Made by a program: the position numbers and the translations under genes. Source: JALRAP01 sp046340555 (GTDB lineage: Bacteria > Bacteroidota > Bacteroidia > AKYH767-A > OLB10). Taken from it: a DNA stretch of 19,902 nucleotides. The DNA is taken from the NCBI GenBank assembly GCA_046340555.1, contig JBKDSL010000223.1, forward strand, positions 1 to 19,902, written 5' to 3'. Each line of letters begins with the position of its first letter. The stretch's first letter is position 1. Positions 14,768 through 19,902 of the stretch are shown in pieces. The notes under the pieces were generated by a model, which was not told where the DNA came from, searched no databases, and saw only the letters and a program-made list of their open reading frames with translations.

Positions 14768-14793
14768 CGCCTCCCGCCACCGCCTCCCGCCAC
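14768..14793. repeat. Two direct copies of a GC-rich 13-mer
   Basis: CGCCTCCCGCCAC occurs at 14768-14780 and again at 14781-14793. It is strikingly GC-rich compared with its flanks and lies right after the GTCATTGGT array, so the two arrays form one compound intergenic element. Confidence 0.85.
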
Positions 14794-14838
14794 CGCTACC
14801 TTCTGGTTTTCAGGCGAATAATCCTTGTGCTTTTTTCT

Positions 14839-14846
14839 TATTTTTG
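14839..14846 (+). promoter_or_regulatory. Predicted -7 box for the E1-murQ pair
   Basis: TATTTTTG fits TAnnTTTG and lies 24 bases before the ATG at 14871. No good -33 TTTG is present 19-20 bases upstream, so support rests on the -7 box and position alone. Confidence 0.4.
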
Positions 14847-14870
14847 TAATCCCATCGCTTTCACAATATC

Positions 14871-17294
14871 ATGGATACTAACATCTCCGGTAAAACAACT
14901 GCTGGATTAACATATGAGGATTTCAGGCAATCGGTAATCCACGATTATCGTATCGCCTGCGAAAGTCGACATGCCAGTTTAACCGGCCGCAAAGAAGTGC
15001 TTACCGGCAAAGCCAAGTTTGGCATTTTCGGCGACGGCAAGGAAGTGGCCCAGTTAGCCATGGCCCGTGCCTTCAAGAAAGGTGATTTCCGCTCAGGTTA
15101 TTACCGCGACCAAACCTTTATGTTCGCTTCCGGTTTGCTCACGGTCCAGGAGTTTTTCGCCCAATTGTATGCCACGCCCGATGTTAATGCCGAGCCAGCA
15201 TCTGCTGGGCGTTTGATGAACGGACATTTTTCAACACGCCTGCTCGACGACCATGGGCAGTTCCGTGATCTCACCGCCAGCAAAAATTCATCAGCGGATA
15301 TTTCTCCGACAGGTGGACAAATGCCTAGATTACTCGGACTCGCCTTGGCATCCAAATTATATCGACAAAATCCTGCTCTGCAGCAGGATAAATTCAAGCG
15401 CTTCTCTGTAACCGGAAATGAAGTGGCATTCGGCACCATAGGTGATGCCAGCACTTCCGAAGGTTTGTTCTGGGAAACATTGAATGCTGCTGGCGTACTG
15501 CAAGTGCCCATGGCTATTTCCGTTTGGGATGACGGCTATGGGATTTCAGTCCCACAGAAATACCAAACCATCAAGCATAGCATCTCGGATGCATTGCGTG
15601 GTTTTGAAAAAACAGACCAACGCCCGGGTTATTCCATCTTCACTTGCAAAGGTTGGGATTATCCGGCACTCGTTGACACATACGAGAATGGCGTTGCCGA
15701 ATGTCGCGAAAAGCACACGCCTGTGTTGTTCCACATCCAAGAGATGACACAGCCGCAAGGCCACTCTACTTCAGGTTCGCACGAGCGCTACAAATCGAAA
15801 GAGCGTTTGAAGTGGGAAGATGATTTCGATTGTATCCGTAAGATGCGCGAGTGGATGATAGCTTCCGCTATCGCTACCGAAAGCGAGTTAGACGAAATCG
15901 ACGCTAAAGCGAAGGCCTTTGTGGCCGATGCGCGCAAGCGTGCCTGGGATGCCCACCGCAACTCCATCAAATCAGAGTTGGACGCGGCCTCACAGCAGTT
16001 GAACGCTTTGCAAAATCTGCCTGGTGGCGATACTGTTGCATCCATTCGAGCCGGTTTGTATGAAAAGCCCGACGTTGAGCGAAGGGATATCACTTCCGCT
16101 TTGCGCCATGCATTGCGAGCCACTCGCGGACAGGCATCGCCCGAAAGGGATGCAGCCGTTCGCTGGCTGGCCTCTTATGATCAACTGAACACCGAACGGT
16201 ACGGTTCACATTTGCACAGCCAATCATCATCCAATGCGATGTCTGTTCAACCCATCGCACCGGTTTACTTTGCTGATGCTCCCACAGTGGACGCCCGCGA
16301 AGTATTACAAGCCAACTTTGACGCATTACTGAATAAGTATCCGGAGATGCTTTCTTTCGGAGAAGATGTGGGTCATATCGGTGGTGTAAACCAGACCTGG
16401 GCAGGTTTGCAAGAGAAGTATGGCAAACTGCGCGTGATGGATACCGGCATTCGTGAAGCAACTATCATAGGCCAGGGAATAGGCCTCGCTTTGCGCGGAC
16501 TGCGTCCTGTGGCCGAAATCCAATACCTCGATTACCTCATCTACGCGTTGACCGTTATATCGGATGACTTGGCATGTTTGCAATACCGCACCAAAGGCGG
16601 GCAAAAAGCACCCATGATCATCAGCACGCGCGGACATCGTTTAGAAGGTGTGTGGCACAGTGGCTCTCCCATTTCGATGATGTTGGGCTCTATGCGTGGA
16701 CTGTATCTGCTGACGCCTCGTAACATGACGCAGGCGGCAGGATTCTATAACACTATCATGGCATCTGATGACGCTGCAGTCATCATCGAGCCATTGAACG
16801 GATACCGTGTGAAAGAGAAGATGCCATCCAATATTGGCGAATACCGTTTGCCATTGGGCGTTCCTGAAATTTTGCGCGAAGGTGATGATATCACCATCGT
16901 AACATATGGATCTTGCTGCCGCATTGTAATGGATGCCGCTGCCCAGTTGGAGCAAGCGGGAGTATCCGTTGAAGTAATGGATGCGCAAACGTTGCTGCCT
17001 TTCGATATCAATCATATGATTTTGGAATCCATAAAAAAGACCAATAAGGTCCTTTTTGTAGATGAGGATGTGCCCGGAGGAGGAACTGCCTACATGTATC
17101 AGCAGGTGATTGAAGACCAAAGCGCTTTCGATTATTTAGAGATGCCTCCAGTAACGCTTTCCGCCAAAGCGCATCGTCCGGCCTATGGTTCGGATGGCGA
17201 CTACTTCTCCAAGCCCAACACCGAAGATGTGTTTGATACCGCTTATGAGATGGTTCGTCGTTGTAATCCCGGACTTTTCCCACCCGTTTATTGA
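14871..17294 (+). CDS. Fused 2-oxo acid dehydrogenase E1 (alpha-beta), branched-chain type
   Basis: A cytosolic 807-residue protein with both E1 subunits of a 2-oxo acid dehydrogenase complex in one chain. The alpha part (about 15-440) holds a thiamine-diphosphate site, GDASTSEG (191-198) followed by WETLN (201-205), and a GHSTSGSHERYK segment (297-308) at the position of the active-site loop. The beta part (about 470-807) starts with VLQANFDALL…FGEDVGHIGGVNQTW and continues with VMDTGIREATIIGQGIGLALRGLRPVAEIQYLDYL, conserved in E1-beta. It should decarboxylate a 2-oxo acid and acylate the lipoyl group of E2; branched-chain oxo acids or pyruvate are the likely substrates. No E2 or E3 gene is in the window. 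Such fusions are usual in Bacteroidota. It precedes murQ by three bases, so the two are probably co-transcribed. Confidence 0.92.
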   Translation: MDTNISGKTTAGLTYEDFRQSVIHDYRIACESRHASLTGRKEVLTGKAKFGIFGDGKEVAQLAMARAFKKGDFRSGYYRDQTFMFASGLLTVQEFFAQLYATPDVNAEPASAGRLMNGHFSTRLLDDHGQFRDLTASKNSSADISPTGGQMPRLLGLALASKLYRQNPALQQDKFKRFSVTGNEVAFGTIGDASTSEGLFWETLNAAGVLQVPMAISVWDDGYGISVPQKYQTIKHSISDALRGFEKTDQRPGYSIFTCKGWDYPALVDTYENGVAECREKHTPVLFHIQEMTQPQGHSTSGSHERYKSKERLKWEDDFDCIRKMREWMIASAIATESELDEIDAKAKAFVADARKRAWDAHRNSIKSELDAASQQLNALQNLPGGDTVASIRAGLYEKPDVERRDITSALRHALRATRGQASPERDAAVRWLASYDQLNTERYGSHLHSQSSSNAMSVQPIAPVYFADAPTVDAREVLQANFDALLNKYPEMLSFGEDVGHIGGVNQTWAGLQEKYGKLRVMDTGIREATIIGQGIGLALRGLRPVAEIQYLDYLIYALTVISDDLACLQYRTKGGQKAPMIISTRGHRLEGVWHSGSPISMMLGSMRGLYLLTPRNMTQAAGFYNTIMASDDAAVIIEPLNGYRVKEKMPSNIGEYRLPLGVPEILREGDDITIVTYGSCCRIVMDAAAQLEQAGVSVEVMDAQTLLPFDINHMILESIKKTNKVLFVDEDVPGGGTAYMYQQVIEDQSAFDYLEMPPVTLSAKAHRPAYGSDGDYFSKPNTEDVFDTAYEMVRRCNPGLFPPVY

Positions 17295-17297
17295 CAC

Positions 17298-18110
17298 ATG
17301 GAAAAGCGTGTGACGGAATCTGATTCGCACTACGACTCTTTGGAGCGTATGTCGACCGAAGAGCTTTTGCGCAATATCAACCGCGAAGACCACACCGTAG
17401 CTGTATCCGTTGAAAAACAGATTCCCAATATCGTTTGTTTGGCCGAGGCGGTTTACGAACGAATGAACATTGGTGGTCGCTTGTTTTATATTGGTGCCGG
17501 TACCAGCGGAAGGTTGGGGATTGTAGATGCATCTGAATGCCCGCCAACTTATGGAATCGAGCACGGCAGAGTAGTGGGCATCATTGCAGGCGGTGATACA
17601 GCAATCCGCAAGGCCGTTGAGTTTGCCGAGGATGACTACGAAGGTGCTTGGCGCGACTTGCAGGAGTATGCGATCAATAAAAACGACATTGTTATAGGGG
17701 TCGCTGCATCGGGTACCACGCCCTATGTGGTTGGAGGTTTGGATCATTGCAGGCGCAATGGAATTGCCACTGGTTGTGTTACTTGCAATCCTGATTCCAT
17801 CGTGGCCGCTTTCGCGGATTTCCCTGTGGAAGTGGTGGTTGGTCCTGAGTTTGTGACTGGTTCCACGCGAATGAAATCAGGTACCGCACAAAAACTGGTG
17901 TTGAACATGATTACCACTACCGTGATGGTTAAGCTAGGTCGTGTGAAGGGAAATAAGATGGTCGACATGCAGCTCAGCAACAACAAGCTCGTGGATCGCG
18001 GATGCAGAATGATCATGGCGGCCACTGGAGTGGATCGAGATACGGCGGAGCGGCTTTTGGATGAGCATGGTAGCGTACGCAAGGCGGTGGATGAGGTCTT
18101 GAAAGGTTGA
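17298..18110 (+). CDS. murQ: N-acetylmuramic acid 6-phosphate etherase MurQ
   Basis: A cytosolic enzyme of 270 residues that cleaves the lactyl ether of MurNAc-6-phosphate to give GlcNAc-6-phosphate and D-lactate in cell-wall recycling. It is a single SIS (sugar isomerase) domain with the family signatures: N-terminal VTESDSHYDSLERMSTEELL, the sugar-phosphate loop IGAGTSGRLG (65-74), DASECPPTYG (77-86) carrying Glu80, FAEDD (109-113) carrying Glu111, and the long VVGPEFVTGSTRMKSGTAQK block. Glu80 and Glu111 correspond to the two glutamates implicated in catalysis in the E. coli enzyme. It is slightly shorter than E. coli MurQ (298). The ATG lies three bases after the E1 stop. No murK-type kinase, PTS or MupG gene is beside it. 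Confidence 0.95.
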   Translation: MEKRVTESDSHYDSLERMSTEELLRNINREDHTVAVSVEKQIPNIVCLAEAVYERMNIGGRLFYIGAGTSGRLGIVDASECPPTYGIEHGRVVGIIAGGDTAIRKAVEFAEDDYEGAWRDLQEYAINKNDIVIGVAASGTTPYVVGGLDHCRRNGIATGCVTCNPDSIVAAFADFPVEVVVGPEFVTGSTRMKSGTAQKLVLNMITTTVMVKLGRVKGNKMVDMQLSNNKLVDRGCRMIMAATGVDRDTAERLLDEHGSVRKAVDEVLKG

Positions 18111-18166
18111 TTTTTCAGCTGAATTCGTCCTGTTTATACATATATTAGCGAAGCATTTGAGTGTTT

Positions 18167-18736
18167 ATGCAGGATATCGAGCCATATTACCGTTGGAGGG
18201 ATCTATACATTGCCGATGAGGACGAGTTGTCGCCTTTTTTTGGCCGTGAGTATAGTGAGTTCGAATACACCAACACGATTTACAATTATTACATCCACCC
18301 TCAATGGGATGGTTTTGGTTCAAGCACCCTCTACCTGAAAATATTGTTTGTTGATTATGTGCAGCAGTTCGCAATAATCGAGATGATAGGGGAATGGAAT
18401 GATTGCATCAACAACGATATCATGATTCTGAAACGTGATCTTATTGATAAGTTGATTGAATCGGGTATCACGCATTTCATTTTGATTGGAGAGAATGTAC
18501 TGAATTTCCATGGCTCCGATGATTGCTATTATCAGGAATGGTTTGATGACATTGAAGAGGGCTGGTTGGTGGGCCTCAATTTCCGCGATCATGTGTTTAA
18601 GGAGTTTTCATCTTTCAACATTGATTATTACATGTTGTTTGGTGGTGAATTAGATATTCTCCAATGGCGGACGTTTACTCCAGTAGAATTGTTCAAACAT
18701 GTTGGCAACATCATGGCTAAGCGACTAACGGCCTAG
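18167..18736 (+). CDS. Hypothetical protein, conserved-looking, between murQ and rlpA
   Basis: A 189-residue protein that I do not recognise. It is acidic and rich in aromatic residues and Ile, with no signal peptide and no membrane helix, so it should be cytosolic. Notable stretches are IADEDELSPFFGREYSEFEYTN near the N-terminus, a central ITHFILIGENVLNFHGSDDCYYQEWFDD and the C-terminal LFGGELDILQWRTFTPVELF. I use the ATG at 18167; a GTG two codons earlier is also in frame. It follows murQ by 56 bases, a gap containing a 10-bp palindrome TTCAGCTGAA (18114-18123), and its stop codon abuts the -33 element of the next gene's promoter. Clean length and protein-like composition argue for a real gene; function cannot be assigned. 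Confidence 0.75.
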   Translation: MQDIEPYYRWRDLYIADEDELSPFFGREYSEFEYTNTIYNYYIHPQWDGFGSSTLYLKILFVDYVQQFAIIEMIGEWNDCINNDIMILKRDLIDKLIESGITHFILIGENVLNFHGSDDCYYQEWFDDIEEGWLVGLNFRDHVFKEFSSFNIDYYMLFGGELDILQWRTFTPVELFKHVGNIMAKRLTA

Positions 18737-18768
18737 TTTGGGTGTCGCGCTGTTTTTTCTTACCTTTA
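18737..18768 (+). promoter_or_regulatory. Predicted Bacteroidota promoter for the RlpA-like gene
   Basis: TTTG (18737-18740) is a full -33 match, separated by 20 bases from TACCTTTA (18761-18768), a 7 of 8 match to the -7 consensus. Transcription should begin around 18773-18775. That lies downstream of the first in-frame start (TTG 18738), which therefore cannot be used from this promoter. Confidence 0.6.
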
Positions 18769-18785
18769 GTTCAAACAATTTCAAA

Positions 18786-19520
18786 TTGAAGCACGGAAGG
18801 CTGTTAATTGTATTGGCATTGGCTTGTGGTCTTTTATGGCTGCACAGCCATTCGTTGTCATTTGCACAGTCCTCCGATTCTTTAAAAACATCAGAGGGGG
18901 GTGCGTCTTTTTACGGCAATGAGTTCCATGGCAGGAGAACCGCTAGTGGTGATATTTTCGACAACCGCGATTTTACTGCAGCTCACAAATCGTTGCCATT
19001 CAATACTTGTGTCAATGTCGTGAATTTGAAAAACGGAAAGAATGTGATTGTGCGCATCAACGACCGTGGTCCATACATTAGAAATCGCATTATTGATTTA
19101 AGTCGATCAGCTGCCATACGCATTGGATCACATTTGGCTGGTGTGGTGCCTGTGTCGATTCGTGTTTTAAAATTCATCAAATACACACCTGAATTAGATA
19201 CCATATACAGCTCTAGTCGTTTAGTGCGTCTCAACGGCATGCCTGAGATCGAATTGGTGCCAGGCAGCAAATCCACTGTCGATTCCTTGGATCTCACATA
19301 CATATCCTACTTCTCTACACCGGATCTGGTTCACGCATTGTATTTCGCTGCTGATTTGTATTTGAAGTCACCCGACACGGAATTCCTAATCGGTCACGAT
19401 CTGGTAGCTGGAAGAAAAAGATTTCATGTTGTGGGCAGAGGTACGGGACGTGCGGAGGGCGATAAGCGTTTGTTGATACAACTTCGCGAGGAAGGTTTTT
19501 TGGAATCCAAAGTTTTTTAG
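18786..19520 (+). CDS. rlpA: RlpA-like septal/cell-wall protein with double-psi beta-barrel
   Basis: An exported protein of 244 residues. I place the start at TTG 18786: it opens a good signal peptide (MKHGRLLIVLALACGLLWLH…SFA) and lies just behind a promoter, while no in-frame ATG exists upstream. Residues 37-125 are the RlpA double-psi beta-barrel: GGASFYGNEFHGRRTASG, AAHKSLPFNT, VIVRINDRGPY, RIIDLSRSAA. In P. aeruginosa RlpA the lytic transglycosylase activity depends on a Glu, an Asp three residues on and a His; here they align with Asp56, Asp59 and His67, so the Glu is replaced by Asp. The C-terminal 120 residues lack a clear SPOR domain, though the last 40 are faintly SPOR-like. It could cleave denuded glycan strands in the periplasm, or be a non-catalytic relative. 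Confidence 0.85.
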   Translation: MKHGRLLIVLALACGLLWLHSHSLSFAQSSDSLKTSEGGASFYGNEFHGRRTASGDIFDNRDFTAAHKSLPFNTCVNVVNLKNGKNVIVRINDRGPYIRNRIIDLSRSAAIRIGSHLAGVVPVSIRVLKFIKYTPELDTIYSSSRLVRLNGMPEIELVPGSKSTVDSLDLTYISYFSTPDLVHALYFAADLYLKSPDTEFLIGHDLVAGRKRFHVVGRGTGRAEGDKRLLIQLREEGFLESKVF

Positions 19521-19561
19521 TGGGTGGTTGGCTTGCCCTGAGTTTATTTACCTTGAGCTTG

Positions 19562-19593
19562 CTCCGCCTTGATATTATCGAAGGGTCGAAGGG
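19562..19593. repeat. Intergenic repeat copy A (CTCCGCC … TCGAAGGG)
   Basis: CTCCGCCTTGA followed by ATCGAAGGGTCGAAGGG. It aligns with copies at 19777-19799 and 19854-19885 and belongs to the widespread CCCTGAGC…TCGAAGGG type of dispersed intergenic repeat. It lies 41 bases after the rlpA stop. Confidence 0.7.
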
Positions 19594-19617
19594 CTTTGTG
19601 GTTTTTGAGTGTTTGTT

Positions 19618-19657
19618 TTTTTTGTCACTTTTTGCTTGCCCAAAAAGTAACCAAAAA
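19618..19657. repeat. Long interrupted hairpin (GTCACTTTTTG / CAAAAAGTAAC)
   Basis: GTCACTTTTTG (19624-19634) and CAAAAAGTAAC (19641-19651) pair at 10 of 11 positions around CTTGCC. After one mismatch the stem continues with TTTTT (19618-19622) and AAAAA (19653-19657). Sequences of this kind are a frequent dispersed intergenic element in Bacteroidota. It could end transcription from rlpA, but the T-run is inside the stem rather than after it. Confidence 0.75.
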
Positions 19658-19776
19658 GGGCACCACGAAAACCAACCACCTGCTCGTCCTTGTCGCACTA
19701 GACTACACCCCCGGGCTGGCCGAGCTTGTGGTTCGCACTTTTCGTGGACACCCCCGCGCGTTGACAACTGTTACTG

Positions 19777-19799
19777 CTCCGCCCTGAGCCTGTCGAAGG
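19777..19799. repeat. Intergenic repeat copy B
   Basis: CTCCGCCCTGAGCCTGTCGAAGG is the closest of the three copies to the classic CCCTGAGCCTGTCGAAGGG element, a partial palindrome. It lacks the duplicated TCGAAGGG seen in copies A and C. Confidence 0.75.
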
Positions 19800-19853
19800 C
19801 TTACTGCATCTGCTATTGCTGCTTTTTAAACCGCTTCTTGCCCATTTACCCAA

Positions 19854-19885
19854 CTCCGCCCTGAGTTAATCGAAGGGTCGAAGGG
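19854..19885. repeat. Intergenic repeat copy C
   Basis: CTCCGCCCTGAGTTA then ATCGAAGGGTCGAAGGG, sharing the tandem TCGAAGGG end with copy A. It is separated by one base from the inverted GTCATTGGT-type sequence that ends the window. The whole 382-base stretch after rlpA contains repeats only and no gene I can support. Confidence 0.7.
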
Positions 19886-19886
19886 T

Positions 19887-19902
19887 GACTAATGACCAAT
19901 GT
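19887..19902. repeat. Inverse copy of the GTCATTGGT-type repeat at the window edge
   Basis: GACTAATGACCAATGT is the reverse complement of ACATTGGTCATTAGTC, the same motif family as the array at 14682-14763 but in opposite orientation. The array may continue beyond the window. Confidence 0.65.

Noticed and set aside
15101..15511. 136-codon minus-strand frame inside the E1 gene
   Set aside because: Antisense shadow of the conserved thiamine-diphosphate domain.
17136..17747. 203-codon minus-strand frame across the E1-murQ junction
   Set aside because: Both underlying plus-strand genes are strongly supported by family motifs; the antisense frame has no recognisable motif.
19315..19864. Overlapping frames of 114 and 150 codons at the window end
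   Set aside because: They are made largely of intergenic repeat sequence and hairpin, and overlap rlpA or each other on opposite strands.

Overview
The window reads as chromosomal DNA of a member of the Bacteroidota. Two exported proteins end in type IX secretion system (T9SS) type A sorting domains. There is a DUF4421 outer-membrane protein and a lipoprotein whose Cys is followed by Lys-Lys-Asp-Asp. Several genes start just after the phylum's TAnnTTTG promoter box, and the dehydrogenase E1 alpha and beta subunits are fused in one chain. No rRNA, tRNA, CRISPR array, integrase or complete insertion sequence was seen.

Left part (1-2262): three copies of a 78-bp repeat that can fold into nested hairpins, then mostly non-coding DNA with a possible gene remnant. 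Three 37-bp near-palindromic repeats follow and end exactly one base before the start codon of an AAA+/DUF4143 ATPase. The last copy carries the predicted promoter box.

Middle-left (2263-7394, all minus strand): an NCS1 nucleobase/hydantoin-type permease behind a SAM-dependent methyltransferase, then, across an intrinsic terminator, a three-gene group. That group is a response-regulator receiver domain with a C-terminal membrane helix, a DUF4421 outer-membrane protein and a probably surface-exposed lipoprotein made of one Cache-like sensor domain. It has no histidine kinase or DNA-binding output and is my best candidate for an undescribed system, a membrane-tethered sensing module. That reading is inference from domains and gene order.

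Middle (7395-12070, minus strand): two T9SS cargo proteins, one with a thioredoxin-like fold and CxxC motif and one with tandem Ig-like repeats of exactly 79 residues, then an unrecognised exported protein and a 461-bp gene-free stretch.

Right part (12071-19902): ettA (translation factor ABC-F) runs divergently from a UbiA-family prenyltransferase. Two arrays of short direct repeats follow, then a fused 2-oxo acid dehydrogenase E1 three bases ahead of murQ (MurNAc-6-phosphate etherase), a conserved-looking unknown protein, and an RlpA-like double-psi beta-barrel protein that probably starts at TTG behind a near-consensus promoter. MurQ and RlpA both concern peptidoglycan turnover. The last 380 bases hold no gene, only a cluster of short intergenic repeats, one of them an inverted copy of the array after the prenyltransferase gene.
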